Shown piece after piece: positions 34,190-43,510 of a stretch of 64,000 nucleotides of DNA. The translations under genes were made by a program, and so were the position numbers. How positions within the stretch are numbered: position 1 is the stretch's first letter; every line of letters starts with the position of its first letter. Source of the DNA: an uncultured Acidobacteriaceae bacterium (GTDB lineage: Bacteria > Acidobacteriota > Terriglobia > Terriglobales > Acidobacteriaceae); contig CAIKND010000225.1 in the NCBI GenBank assembly GCA_903828675.1, forward strand, positions 1 to 64,000. Reading direction: 5' to 3'. The notes under the pieces are model-generated. The model ran no database searches. It was not told where the DNA came from and saw only the letters and a program-made list of their open reading frames with translations.

Positions 34190-34217
34190 TTGCTTTGCCG
34201 TTTACACTGGTTAATGA
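34190..34217 (+). promoter_or_regulatory. Possible sigma-70 promoter of ileS
   Basis: TTGCTT (34190-34195) and TAATGA (34212-34217) are 16 bases apart, 30 bases before the ileS start. Modest match only. Confidence 0.3.
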
Positions 34218-34246
34218 ACAAGTTCGCACCGTCCCACGGAGTCAAA

Positions 34247-37171
34247 ATGTCCCCAGCGCCGGAGTTGAAGGCGACCCTTACCCTGCCGCAGACCACTTTT
34301 CCCATGAAGGCCAATCTGCCCCAAAACGAGCCCCTTCGGCTCGCCCACTGGGCCTCAATCAGCCTTTATCAGGAACTGCGCAAGGCCGGTCAGGGTCGGC
34401 CAGCCTATCTGCTCCACGACGGCCCGCCGTATGCCAACGGACCAATCCACCTGGGGCACGCTCTCAACAAGGGATTGAAGGACTTCGTAGTCAAGTCAAA
34501 GACGATGGCGGGCTTTGATGCCCCCTACGTCCCCGGATTCGACTGCCACGGCCTGCCCATCGAGATCAAGGTGGACGAGAAGCTGGGCCGCAAAAAGCTC
34601 GAAATGCCGGTCCCCTCCGTTCTGGAAGCCTGCCGCGCCTATGCGCAGAAATATGTCGACCTGCAGACCTCGCAGTTTGAGCGCATCGGCTGCTTCGGCC
34701 GCTGGCAGACCCCTTACAAGACCATGTCCCGCGACTACGAAGCCCGCACTCTGGAGGCCTTTTACGGCTTCCTTGAGAAGGGATTCGTCTACCGCGGGCT
34801 CAAGCCGGTCTACTGGTGCATCCATGACCGCACCGCCCTGGCCGAGGCCGAGGTCGAGTACGACATGCACACCAGCCCCTCGGTCTACGTGCGCTACCGG
34901 CTCACTTCGGCCCCCGCGGCAATCGCCCCCGCCCTCGCGGGCCGCGATGTTTCCACGATCATCTGGACCACCACCCCGTGGACTCTCCCCGCGTCCCTCG
35001 CCGTGGCCTTCCACCCCGACTTTGAATACGTTGCCCTGGCTGCCGGTGAAGGCCCCGACGCGCCCGTCTACATCGTCGCCGCTGAGCTTGCCGCCCAAAC
35101 CGCGGCCGCCTGCAAACTCGATCCGGTCACTGAACTGGCCCGTTTCAAAGGCGCAGTGCTCGACCGCGTCACCTTCCAGCATCCCTTCCTGGACCGCAGC
35201 ATTCTGGGCGTCCTGGCCACCTACGTCACCGCCGACACCGGCACCGGCGCAGTCCACACCGCGCCGTCCCATGGAGCGGACGACTTTTACACGGGCCAAC
35301 GTTACAATCTTGATTCCACCTGTCGAGTGGACGCCTCCGGCCACATCCATGTGGACCCAGAAGCCTGGAACCACGCCTCGCCGCCCGCCTTTGACGGCCT
35401 GAAGGTATGGGCAGCCAATCCCGTCATCGTCGCCATGCTTGAGGAGTCGGGCGCACTGCTGGCCGGGGCTCCCCTGGTGCACTCCTACCCCCACTGCTGG
35501 CGCTGCCACCACCCCGTCATCTTCCGCGCCACCGAGCAGTGGTTCATCGGACTGGAGACCCCGGTCAAGCGTGCCGACGGATCAGAGACGACCTTCCGTC
35601 AGCTCGCAATCGAAGAGATCGACAAGGTGATCTGGGACCCGGCCTGGGGCAAGGAACGCATCACCAACATGATCGCCACGCGCCCCGACTGGTGCATCAG
35701 CCGCCAGCGCATCTGGGGCGTGCCCATCGCGGTCTTCCTCTGCGAAGGCTGCCAGCAGCCGATTATGTCCACGGAGCTGAACCGCAAGATCACCGGGCTC
35801 TTCGAACGCGAAGGCGCTGAAGCCTGGCACACCACCGACGTGGCCTCGCTGCTCCCCACCGGAGCCGCCTGCGCCCACTGCGGCGGGACCGAATTCCGCA
35901 AGGAAACCGACATTCTAGACGTCTGGTTCGACTCCGGCACAAGCTGGTTCGCCGTCTGCGAATCCGACCCGGAACTGAAGCCCGCTTATTCAGCCTTCCA
36001 GAATGGCAAGGGCACAGAGTGCCTGTATCTGGAGGGAGGCGACCAGCATCGCGGCTGGTTCCACTCTTCCCTGCTCACCTCGGTGGCCTTGCGCGGCCGT
36101 GCGCCTTACTCGCATGTTTCCACAGCCGGCTGGACCCTGGACGAACAGGGTCGCGCCATGTCGAAATCGCTCGGCAACGGCGTCGATCCGGTGGACATTG
36201 CCAACCGCATGGGCGGCGAAATCGTCCGCCTCTGGGTCGCTTCCGTGGACTTCCGGGAAGATATGGCGGCCAGCGAAAACCTGATGCAGCGCTGCGCCGA
36301 GCTTTACCGTAAAGTGCGCAACACCTTCCGCTTCCTGCTCGGGAATCTGGGCGGCTTTGATCCCATCCGCGACCGTGTTGCAGAGGCCGACCTTCTGCCC
36401 CTCGACCGTTACATGCTGGCCCGCACCCGCGACCTTGCCGAAAGGATTCTCGGCTGGTACAAGGACTTCGAGTTCCATCGCGTCTATCAGGCCGTCAACG
36501 AGTTTGCCATCGTGGACCTGAGTTCGTTCTATCTCGACGTGCTCAAGGACCGCATGTACACCTTCGCGCCCACCAGCCAGGAACGCCGTTCGGCGCAGAC
36601 CGTCCTGTGGCAGATCGCCGAGTCGCTGGTTCGGTTGGTTGCGCCCATACTCAGCTTCACCGCCGACGAAGTCTGGGAGCATCTGCCCTCTGTCGAAGGC
36701 CGCGAAGCCAGCGTCCATCTCGCGCTCTTCCCCAAGCCGGAAGAGATTTTCTCTGAAGATCCGGCGCCGCTGTTGAATGAGTGGAAGCAGCTCTTTGAAA
36801 TCCGCGATGTGGCAATGCAGGCACTCGAAGGTGCTCGCCAAGAAAAGAAGATTGGTAAAGCCTTGGAAGCTGACGTGGAGATTCGAGCAATAGGTGAAAC
36901 GTTAGATCTGCTGCGCTCACACGCAAATGGATTAAAGGAAATCCTAAATGTCTCACGTGTCACGGTGCTTGATGGCGCCAAGTTAGAGCGATCTGGCGCG
37001 GACGTCTTTTACACCGTTTCTCTCGCTTCAGGAACCAAGTGCGCCCGCTGCTGGAACTTCATGCCCGAAGTCGGTGACTACGGCATCTGGCAAAACGTCT
37101 GCACGCGCTGCCAATCGGCACTCACGGAGATGGGCATCGCCCCGCCCCAGCCAACGGAGGCAGCTCAATGA
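34247..37171 (+). CDS. ileS: Isoleucyl-tRNA synthetase
   Basis: 974 residues, class I synthetase. HIGH-type motif PIHLGHALNK, KMSKS-type motif AMSKSLGN, editing domain with TTPWTLPASLAV, and a C-terminal zinc site CARCWNF...CTRCQ. Start ATG 34247 has GGAG 7 bases upstream. The frame is open from 34187, but those residues are not typical of the family. lspA follows with an ATGA overlap, a common ileS-lspA arrangement. Confidence 0.97.
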   Translation: MSPAPELKATLTLPQTTFPMKANLPQNEPLRLAHWASISLYQELRKAGQGRPAYLLHDGPPYANGPIHLGHALNKGLKDFVVKSKTMAGFDAPYVPGFDCHGLPIEIKVDEKLGRKKLEMPVPSVLEACRAYAQKYVDLQTSQFERIGCFGRWQTPYKTMSRDYEARTLEAFYGFLEKGFVYRGLKPVYWCIHDRTALAEAEVEYDMHTSPSVYVRYRLTSAPAAIAPALAGRDVSTIIWTTTPWTLPASLAVAFHPDFEYVALAAGEGPDAPVYIVAAELAAQTAAACKLDPVTELARFKGAVLDRVTFQHPFLDRSILGVLATYVTADTGTGAVHTAPSHGADDFYTGQRYNLDSTCRVDASGHIHVDPEAWNHASPPAFDGLKVWAANPVIVAMLEESGALLAGAPLVHSYPHCWRCHHPVIFRATEQWFIGLETPVKRADGSETTFRQLAIEEIDKVIWDPAWGKERITNMIATRPDWCISRQRIWGVPIAVFLCEGCQQPIMSTELNRKITGLFEREGAEAWHTTDVASLLPTGAACAHCGGTEFRKETDILDVWFDSGTSWFAVCESDPELKPAYSAFQNGKGTECLYLEGGDQHRGWFHSSLLTSVALRGRAPYSHVSTAGWTLDEQGRAMSKSLGNGVDPVDIANRMGGEIVRLWVASVDFREDMAASENLMQRCAELYRKVRNTFRFLLGNLGGFDPIRDRVAEADLLPLDRYMLARTRDLAERILGWYKDFEFHRVYQAVNEFAIVDLSSFYLDVLKDRMYTFAPTSQERRSAQTVLWQIAESLVRLVAPILSFTADEVWEHLPSVEGREASVHLALFPKPEEIFSEDPAPLLNEWKQLFEIRDVAMQALEGARQEKKIGKALEADVEIRAIGETLDLLRSHANGLKEILNVSRVTVLDGAKLERSGADVFYTVSLASGTKCARCWNFMPEVGDYGIWQNVCTRCQSALTEMGIAPPQPTEAAQ

Positions 37172-37683
37172 TGGGTCTTGCCGGCTTCACTCTGCCTCGC
37201 CGCCTGCCCTGGCTGCTCTCCATCTCCGCGCTTGTCATTCTTGCCGACCGCCTTACCAAGATATGGGTCGGCAACCATGTTGTGCTGGGCGAAGCTATCC
37301 CCATCATCCCGCGGGTCCTTCGCATTACGCATTGGACCAACGAGGGCGCGGCCTTTTCCCTGTTCGCGGACTCGGCCTCGCCTAACGTGGTGCGCTGGGC
37401 ACTGATCTGTTTCTCGCTGCTCGCCGCGCTTGTGGTCCTCATCGTGATGGTCCGCATCGGCAACCGCTTTACCCTCACCACCATCGCCCTGGCCCTGGTG
37501 CTTGCCGGAGCGCTCGGCAACGTTCACGACCGCATCGCTTACGGCTCCGTTGTGGACTTTATCGAGGTTCACATCTTCGCTTACCACTGGCCCGACTTCA
37601 ACGTCGCCGACTCGTCGATCGTGATTGGCGCATGCCTGCTTATGCTGGATGCTTTGTTCGCGAAGAAGGACCCCACGCCCTGA
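37168..37683 (+). CDS. lspA: Lipoprotein signal peptidase (signal peptidase II)
   Basis: 171 residues with four membrane helices. Family motifs ADRLTKIW, NEGAAFSL, LAGALGNVHDRI (catalytic Asp) and FNVADSSIVIG (second catalytic Asp). It cleaves prolipoprotein signal peptides in the inner membrane. The start overlaps the ileS stop. Confidence 0.97.
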   Translation: MMGLAGFTLPRRLPWLLSISALVILADRLTKIWVGNHVVLGEAIPIIPRVLRITHWTNEGAAFSLFADSASPNVVRWALICFSLLAALVVLIVMVRIGNRFTLTTIALALVLAGALGNVHDRIAYGSVVDFIEVHIFAYHWPDFNVADSSIVIGACLLMLDALFAKKDPTP

Positions 37684-37692
37684 GGTCCGGAA

Positions 37693-38172
37693 TTATCCGC
37701 TCCTCACCGAGTCGGTTTTCGCTCTACCTTTCAGCAACGCTTTTGCCTGTGCCCGCCTCAGCAGGAATAGATAGATCAAAGCCGTCAGCGTGGAGATGGC
37801 CGTAGCCAGATAAACAAGCGGCCTGAGTTCGGGGCCGAACAAGTGCGCGTTGGGGCTTTGCGGTACGGAAAAATACAGAAATGCGATGACGGCCAGCATA
37901 AGCATTGTGCCAGCGCAACTGCCGAGCCCAAGATAAACCCAGAGTCGCCAGCCATAAACGTGTCTAGCCAGTAGGACAACAGGAACCGAAAGAACCCACC
38001 CGAGCGCGCAGAAAAACGCAACGAATCCGCCCGTAAAGATCAGGTCGCTGGCTTGAACGTTCCCCCGGTGCCACGGCAGCGCACCTTGAAGCAGCACGTA
38101 TGCCAGGCAGACCAGGGCTGCCATAACCACGCTCGCCAGGGACAACAGAACCCGCTCCCACCACGAGACCAT
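37693..38172 (-). CDS. Small integral membrane protein of unknown function
   Basis: 159 residues with four likely membrane helices (about 7-30, 41-65, 73-99, 110-135) and a basic C-terminus (RRAQAKALLKGRAKTDS). No family recognised. ATG 38172 (MVSWWERVLLSLAS) is preferred to the frame start at 38214, because the latter would read into the inverted-repeat element at 38183-38296. It converges with lspA, with 9 bases between the stops. Confidence 0.6.
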   Translation of the reverse strand: MVSWWERVLLSLASVVMAALVCLAYVLLQGALPWHRGNVQASDLIFTGGFVAFFCALGWVLSVPVVLLARHVYGWRLWVYLGLGSCAGTMLMLAVIAFLYFSVPQSPNAHLFGPELRPLVYLATAISTLTALIYLFLLRRAQAKALLKGRAKTDSVRSG

Positions 38173-38515
38173 TGCGCCGCTCAGAGCAACTCCAGGATGA
38201 CCGTACCCTATCAAAATTCATGCGAGGTTGCCGCTCCCTGAGGTTCGCGGCAACTTTGTGTCGTGCCTTCGCGGTTTACCAATCCTGGAATTGCTCAGCC
38301 TCCGCCGCTCATCTTACTCCAGGCACTGCCCCGCGTGCGGAACCAGTCTCAGCTCGATTGCGTATCCTCTGCCAGGCCGCTCGCTCGCCTACAATGTCAT
38401 AGTCGGATGAATCACCGTCTCAAGACCTGACGGCGTCATTCCGGCTCTCATCCCGTTCTCACCGGGCCGCTCAGGGCGACCGTTCGACAATGCCGCACCA
38501 TCCCACGAGGATTCA
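38173..38515. other. Intergenic region upstream of the aminopeptidase
   Basis: Divergent spacer holding the TIR element copy C (38183-38296). The remaining 220 bases must contain the aminopeptidase promoter; no clear -35/-10 pair was found. A GAGGATT ribosome-binding site precedes ATG 38516. Confidence 0.5.
38183..38296. repeat. TIR element copy C (about 114 bp)
   Basis: Ends GAGCAACTCCAGGAT (left) and AATCCTGGAATTGCTC (right) are inverted repeats. The right end is identical to that of copy A. The interior shares GCGGCAAC with the copy at 56504. Confidence 0.6.
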
Positions 38516-41140
38516 ATGAAGATCAGCTTTTCCGCTCCTTCTCTGCGAACTGCCTTCTTTGCCACCGAGCTTGCCTGCCTTCTTCTGACCTCGCTCGTTA
38601 CGGCAAGCGCCCAGCGCCTGCCCGCGACTGTTCGCCCCGACCACTATGACCTCGTGCTCACGCCCGACCTTAAGACAGCTACTTTCTCAGGTGTTGAGAC
38701 CATCGATGTAAATGTGGCCGAACCCACCAGCTCCATCACTCTCAATGCCATCGAGATAGCCTTCCAGACCGTGACCGTGTCGGCCGCCGGTCAGCAGCGG
38801 ACCGCCGTCGTTTCCCTTGACAGCGACAAGCAGCAGGCCACCTTCAACTTCCCGGCCAACATTCCCGCCGGCAAGGCCACCCTCTCCATCGCTTTCACCG
38901 GCATCCTGAATAACGAGCTTCGCGGCTTCTATCTCTCCAAGACCGCCCGCCGCAACTACGCCGTTACGCAGTTCGAAGCCACCGACGCCCGGCGCGCCTT
39001 CCCCTGCTTTGACGAACCCGCGTTCAAGGCCACCTTTGACGTCTCCCTCGTAGCCGACGCCGCTGACACTGCCATCTCGAACGGCCCCATCATCTCCGAC
39101 ACCCCGGGCCCCTCCGCAGGTAAGCACACCCTCAAGTTCCTCACCACGCCCAGGATGTCCACCTACCTGGTCGCCTTCCTCGTGGGAGACTTCCAGTGCA
39201 CCGCCGGGGAACAGGACGGCGTCTCCATCCGCGTCTGTTCCACGCCCGACAAGGTGGCGCTCACGCCTTACGCGGTCGATATCGCCAAGTACGTGCTCCA
39301 CTACTACAACGACTATTTCGGCATCCCCTATCCCCTCAAGAAGCTCGATCTCATCGCCCTTCCCGACTTCGAGGCGGGCGCCATGGAGAACTTCGGTGCT
39401 ATCACCTATCGCGAGACCGCCCTCCTCGTTGATCCCAAGGCCGCATCGGTAGGCGCAAAGAAGGAAGTGGCCCTGGTCATCGCTCATGAAATGGCCCATC
39501 AGTGGTTCGGCGACCTGGTAACCATGCAGTGGTGGGACAACCTCTGGCTCAATGAAGGCTTCGCCACCTGGATGGAGAACAAGCCGCTGGAAGCCATGCA
39601 TCCGGAGTGGAACATCGAGCAGAGCGTGGCCGATGGCGAAGGTGGCACCTTGAACATCGATGCGCAGCCAACCACCCGCGCCATCCGCGCCAAAGCCGAC
39701 ACGCCAGAAGAAATCAACCAGATGTTTGACGGCATCGCCTATGGCAAAGCCGGCGCGGTGCTGCTTTCCGTGGAAAACTACCTTGGCCCGGAAACCTTCC
39801 GCAAGGGCGTTCACGCTTACCTCGCCGCCCACAAATACGCCAACGCCACAGCGGAAGACTTCTGGGGCGCGCAGACCGCTGTCAGCCACAAGCCCGTGGA
39901 CAAGATCATGGATTCGCTGGTGGCCCAGCCCGGCGAGCCGCTCATTACCTTCGGCGAGCCCGCGAGCGGCCAGGTACCCGTGCAGCAAAAGCGCTTCTTC
40001 CTCAGCCCCAGCGTTCCAAACAGCCCCGCGCAAAAATGGACCCTGCCGGTCTGCTTTAAGGCCGGCGTAGGCGCACAGGACTGCCAGATCCTTACCCCTG
40101 AAAGCGCATCCCTCAAGGTTCCCGCCTCGAACCTCTTTTTTGCCAACGCCGGAGGCAAGGGCTATTACCGCAGCGCCTACCCATCCAGCGTCTACAACGC
40201 CCTCGTGGCCGCCGTTGAAACCACCCTCACCCCGGTCGAACGCATCAGCCTGGTTGGCGACGAGTGGGCACAGGTCCGCTCGAATAAGGCTACCGTTGGT
40301 GACTATCTCAATCTCGTCACCGCCCTCAAAGCCGACCCCAACGCCCCGGTCGTCTCCAGCGCCCTGGGAGGCGTGAACACTATCCTCGGCCAGGTAGCCG
40401 CCACCCCCGAAGAAAAGGCCGCGGTGGCTGCCTGGATTCGCCGCACCTTCGCCCCCGAGTACGCCAAGCTCGCGCCGCCCTCGCCTGATGACACGCCCAA
40501 CACCCGCGAACTGCGCGCGCAGCTCTTCGGCCTGCTCGGCTATCACGGCAAAGACCCTGCGGTGCTCGCCGAGGCCGGACAGATCGCCCAGAAATACATC
40601 GCCGATCCCACCTCCGTCGATCCCACTCTCGGCCAGACCGCGCTCGCCATAGCCGCCCGCAACGGCAATGCCGGCCTGTTCGATATGTTGCAAAAGGTCT
40701 CTGAGACCTCAACCAACCCCGAGTATCAGGTAGGCGCACTGCGCCTTCTGGCCCAGTTTTCAGATCCCGCGCTGGTGCGGCGCTCGCTTGACTACGCCGC
40801 CTCCGGCAAGGTCCGCAATCAGGACGCCGCCATTCAGTTCGCCATCGGTATGCAGATTGACGCCTCCCGCGACATCACCTGGAACTACATCAAAGCCAAC
40901 TGGGACAAGGTGCAAGCCCAGCTAACCACCGAGATGGGCGCAGCCCTCGTCGGTTCCACCAGCGGCTTCTGTTCCACCGATGCCCGCGACGACGTAAAGG
41001 CCTTCTTCGCCACCCACAAGGTGCCGTCCTCTGACCGCTCCCTGCGCCACGCCGTCGAACGCATCAACGGCTGCATCGAACTGCGCACCCTCCAGGAACC
41101 CAACCTCAAACAGTGGCTCGCCACCCAGCCCGCCAAATAA
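38516..41140 (+). CDS. Secreted M1 family aminopeptidase
   Basis: 874 residues. Signal peptide (MKISFSAPSLRTAFFATELACLLLTSLVTASA). Then the M1 N-terminal beta domain, the substrate motif GAMENFGAITYRE and the zinc site HEMAHQWFGDLVTMQWWDNLWLNEGF (HExxH plus the third ligand Glu 19 residues on). A C-terminal ERAP1-like helical domain completes the protein. It is a metallo-aminopeptidase acting outside the cytoplasm. Position between a membrane protein and the RHS island gives no functional clue. Confidence 0.93.
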   Translation: MKISFSAPSLRTAFFATELACLLLTSLVTASAQRLPATVRPDHYDLVLTPDLKTATFSGVETIDVNVAEPTSSITLNAIEIAFQTVTVSAAGQQRTAVVSLDSDKQQATFNFPANIPAGKATLSIAFTGILNNELRGFYLSKTARRNYAVTQFEATDARRAFPCFDEPAFKATFDVSLVADAADTAISNGPIISDTPGPSAGKHTLKFLTTPRMSTYLVAFLVGDFQCTAGEQDGVSIRVCSTPDKVALTPYAVDIAKYVLHYYNDYFGIPYPLKKLDLIALPDFEAGAMENFGAITYRETALLVDPKAASVGAKKEVALVIAHEMAHQWFGDLVTMQWWDNLWLNEGFATWMENKPLEAMHPEWNIEQSVADGEGGTLNIDAQPTTRAIRAKADTPEEINQMFDGIAYGKAGAVLLSVENYLGPETFRKGVHAYLAAHKYANATAEDFWGAQTAVSHKPVDKIMDSLVAQPGEPLITFGEPASGQVPVQQKRFFLSPSVPNSPAQKWTLPVCFKAGVGAQDCQILTPESASLKVPASNLFFANAGGKGYYRSAYPSSVYNALVAAVETTLTPVERISLVGDEWAQVRSNKATVGDYLNLVTALKADPNAPVVSSALGGVNTILGQVAATPEEKAAVAAWIRRTFAPEYAKLAPPSPDDTPNTRELRAQLFGLLGYHGKDPAVLAEAGQIAQKYIADPTSVDPTLGQTALAIAARNGNAGLFDMLQKVSETSTNPEYQVGALRLLAQFSDPALVRRSLDYAASGKVRNQDAAIQFAIGMQIDASRDITWNYIKANWDKVQAQLTTEMGAALVGSTSGFCSTDARDDVKAFFATHKVPSSDRSLRHAVERINGCIELRTLQEPNLKQWLATQPAK

Positions 41141-41168
41141 CAGTTCATCTCCGCTTCCATTCGCAAAA

Positions 41169-41206
41169 GTGAATCCCAAGTCCGGCTCCTCGAACCTGGG
41201 ATTCAC
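41169..41206 (+). terminator. Hairpin after the aminopeptidase
   Basis: A 10-bp perfect stem (41169-41178 with 41197-41206) begins 29 bases after the stop. No clear U-tract. Confidence 0.45.
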
Positions 41207-41228
41207 ATACGATTAGTGGTCTGCATCT

Positions 41229-41987
41229 ATGACGGACTCCGCCGTTTGTGCAAATGGAGTATATTTCTTGCGATCCCATTTCACCGGCAAAGAACGTGAT
41301 ACCGAATCAGGAAACGACTACTTCGTGGCCAGGTACTACGCCTCCAGCATGGGGCGCTGGTTAAGTCCTGATTGGTCGGCCAAAGCTGAGCCTGTGCCGT
41401 ACGCAAAACTGGACAATCCACAGAGCCTCAATCTCTACGCTTACGTTGGCAATAACCCGCTGATTCACATTGACGCTGATGGACACTGCTGGCCGCAGTC
41501 GCTTTGCAATGCGGTAAGCAATGCTTGGAACAATACCAAGCAGGCTCTAAACCAGGCAGGAAGCTATTTCTACGCGAAGGGTTTCAAGGGTACCGGCGAG
41601 GGAATCAAGGTCAAGCTGGGGCCGGTCAAGGTTGAGATCGGTGAGAGAAAGGGTACAGAGGTTGAAAGGCATTTGAACGGCGATAAGAAACAGGCGGAGA
41701 TCAAGGATGAAAAGAAGCTCAAGGTAGAAATTGGTCCCGCATCGGTCGAAGTCAAGCAAACGCAAACGGGTGACCAATCTAAGCCTGAGTGGAGTGTTTC
41801 TGGAGAGTGGAACGGCGTTGGAGGCTCAGGTGGCCAAGTTGGCGTTGGGGCTGATTTTTGCCATACCGAGTGCAGTTCGATAGAAGGTGGAGTAGAGGCA
41901 GGCAAAGCCTTGAATGATCTGATTAAGAATACCCCGCCTCCACAGCCAGGTTCCTTGGATGAACTCATGACAATTGCCCCCAAATGA
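41229..41987 (+). CDS. RHS core fragment with a C-terminal tip (orphan RHS-CT 1)
   Basis: 252 residues. HFTGKERDTESGNDYFVARYYASSMGRWLSPD..NPQSLNLYAYVGNNPLIHIDADGH is the RHS-repeat-associated core. It is followed by an about 170-residue tip (CWPQSLCNAVSNAWNN onward) rich in Lys/Glu beta repeats (KVKLGPVKVEIGERKG; KLKVEIGPASVEVK), with no family recognised. The YD repeats and the cage that normally precede the core are absent, so this is an orphan tip, not a complete RHS. There is no good ribosome-binding site at 41229. A small membrane protein follows as in toxin-immunity pairs. Confidence 0.6.
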   Translation: MTDSAVCANGVYFLRSHFTGKERDTESGNDYFVARYYASSMGRWLSPDWSAKAEPVPYAKLDNPQSLNLYAYVGNNPLIHIDADGHCWPQSLCNAVSNAWNNTKQALNQAGSYFYAKGFKGTGEGIKVKLGPVKVEIGERKGTEVERHLNGDKKQAEIKDEKKLKVEIGPASVEVKQTQTGDQSKPEWSVSGEWNGVGGSGGQVGVGADFCHTECSSIEGGVEAGKALNDLIKNTPPPQPGSLDELMTIAPK

Positions 41988-42078
41988 TACGGAGTACCCT
42001 CTCAGTTTGCTACTGCTAGCGGTTGGACCGGTGACCATCGACGAAATCTGTCAGATTGCAGTTTATGAAGGTGAGTTA

Positions 42079-42465
42079 ATGAGATTTAAGTGGCTCGAAT
42101 CGAAAGCAGTTTCCAGACTGTTCTTTTGTTCCGCTGTCGCATTCTTAACCCTTTGTTCGTTTACATCCTTGGCCTTGATTCCAGGGGTTCAGCAAATAGT
42201 GAACACTTCACGGATGGCTAATCAGCTTTTTGTGATCCCATTCTTTGCGGTGGCCGCTGTGGCAATTCCGTCGATGATTGCTATTTTCTGTGGGATGGCA
42301 ATTTTCTGTGCGTGCATAGACCATTCGATCCGTACAAAGGTGTTCTGGTTTCTCCTGTTTTTTGGGACTGGACCCATTGGATCAACTGTGTATTACTTCG
42401 CGGTGTATCGAGGTTATATCAAGAGGAAAAGGGAGGGTGGTGGCGGGTGGCCCCGGTCCCAATGA
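42079..42465 (+). CDS. Small membrane protein, candidate immunity protein for RHS tip 1
   Basis: 128 residues with three or four membrane helices (LFFCSAVAFLTLCSFTSLALI; LFVIPFFAVAAVAIPSMIAIF; VFWFLLFFGTGPIGSTVYYF). ATG 42079 has GAAGGTGAG just upstream. The last residues (GGGGWPRSQ) and the stop are supplied by a hairpin repeat starting near 42440. The W-x-GP-x-G-Y-R pattern of the last helix recalls the PLDc_N-type membrane module. The position right after an RHS tip suggests immunity; this is inference. Confidence 0.5.
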   Translation: MRFKWLESKAVSRLFFCSAVAFLTLCSFTSLALIPGVQQIVNTSRMANQLFVIPFFAVAAVAIPSMIAIFCGMAIFCACIDHSIRTKVFWFLLFFGTGPIGSTVYYFAVYRGYIKRKREGGGGWPRSQ

Positions 42466-42530
42466 TCGTTCCCAACCACGCTGAGGGTGCCCCCGGTCCC
42501 TCGCTCTTGGGGACCGGGGATACCACTACG
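42440..42530. repeat. REP-like GC hairpin repeat (R1)
   Basis: The unit begins GGCGGGTGGCCCCGGTCCC and contains the stem CCCCGGTCCC (42491-42500) with GGGACCGGGG (42510-42519). Similar units follow at 42707, 43127, 44487 and 44551. Confidence 0.6.
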
Positions 42531-42548
42531 ATTTGCACCGGCACACGT

Positions 42549-42746
42549 ATGATGAGCTCGACCACTCGCACAGCAGAACACGCACAAATGCGACCCCACT
42601 TCACCGGCAAAGAACGCGACTCCGAATCAGGCAACGACTACTTCGGGGCTAGGTACTACAGCAGCGCCATGGGCCGGTTCATGTCGCCCGATCCGTCCGG
42701 ACTTCTGGCGGGTGGCCCCGGTCTCGATTCTGAGACCGGGGATTGA
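42549..42746 (+). pseudogene. RHS core fragment 2
   Basis: HFTGKERDSESGNDYFGARYY-SSAMGRFMSPDPSG is RHS core sequence. It runs straight into the hairpin repeat R2, which encodes GGPGLDSETGD and a stop. No tip domain remains. Confidence 0.6.
42707..42743. repeat. REP-like hairpin repeat (R2)
   Basis: The stem CCCCGGTCTC (42716-42725) pairs perfectly with GAGACCGGGG (42732-42741), after the shared lead GGCGGGTGG. Confidence 0.6.
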
Positions 42747-42770
42747 TCTACGACGGAGGTATCCACATCT

Positions 42771-43265
42771 ATGATGATCTCCGCCGTTTGTACAACCACA
42801 ACACGTTTTTCGCCATCCCGTTCTACCGGCAAAGAACGGGATACCGAATCAGGCAACGACTACTTCTCTGCGCGCTACTACAGCAGTGCAATGGGACGTT
42901 TCATGTCGCCCGATCCGATCATCATGAATGATCTTCGGATGATCAACCCGCAGCGGTGGAACAAGTACGCATACGTCATCAATAATCCGCTGATTTTGAC
43001 TGACCCGACGGGCAAAGATGCGGCCTACGTAAACTTCAGTGGCATGGCGCACGGTTTTGGTCATGCCGGGGTTATGTCCATTCATCACGATGGAAGCGCG
43101 ACGTTTTCATACAAGGATGGGGATGGGCGGGTGGCCCGGGTGCCGGGAGTAGTGACCCCAGCCACTGAAGTTGGGTGCCCCAGGTCCGGGGTCCCCGCGG
43201 ACAGGTCTTCGTCCGTGGGGTGGAGGTGCCTCGCATTTGGGCACCTGGGAGAGCACGGACCTTAG
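42771..43265 (+). pseudogene. RHS core fragment 3 with truncated tip
   Basis: STGKERDTESGNDYFSARYY, then SSAMGRFMSPD, WNKYAYVINNPLILTDPTGKD: the most complete core in the array. A tip begins (AAYVNFSGMAHGFGHAGVMS, then HHDGSATFSYKDGDG) and is cut at about 43126 by hairpin repeat R3. The residues after that are repeat-encoded. The GFGHAGV segment vaguely recalls the His region of papain-like amidase tips; no firm assignment. Confidence 0.6.
43127..43258. repeat. REP-like hairpin repeat, long or compound (R3)
   Basis: Starts GGCGGGTGGCCCGGGTGCC. Includes paired segments such as AGGTGCC/GGCACCT around 43225-43248. It interrupts the RHS tip of fragment 3. Confidence 0.5.
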
Positions 43266-43510
43266 GGTGTGGTGGTTCAAGCGGACACCCATCAAGGCGA
43301 ATTTGTCATCAAAACATCAATCACAAGATCGCCCCCGTACCTCACTCCATCAAGCCTTCCAAGTCGCGCAAACGCTCAATGATCCACCCTTGCTGAAATG
43401 TGCCGCGCCAGTCTTGACACCTCGCGGGGCTGGCTCTACACTAGCGAAACGAATTCAAGCACTTACCCCCAAGTGCTAGCGTTTTGCTTTCCCAAAAACA
43501 AGGAGGATCC

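Noticed and set aside
38687-40693. 668-codon open frame on the minus strand inside the M1 aminopeptidase gene
   Set aside because: It is the reverse-strand shadow of a GC-rich gene with clear zinc and GAMEN motifs. The translation is Gly/Val-rich with no domain.
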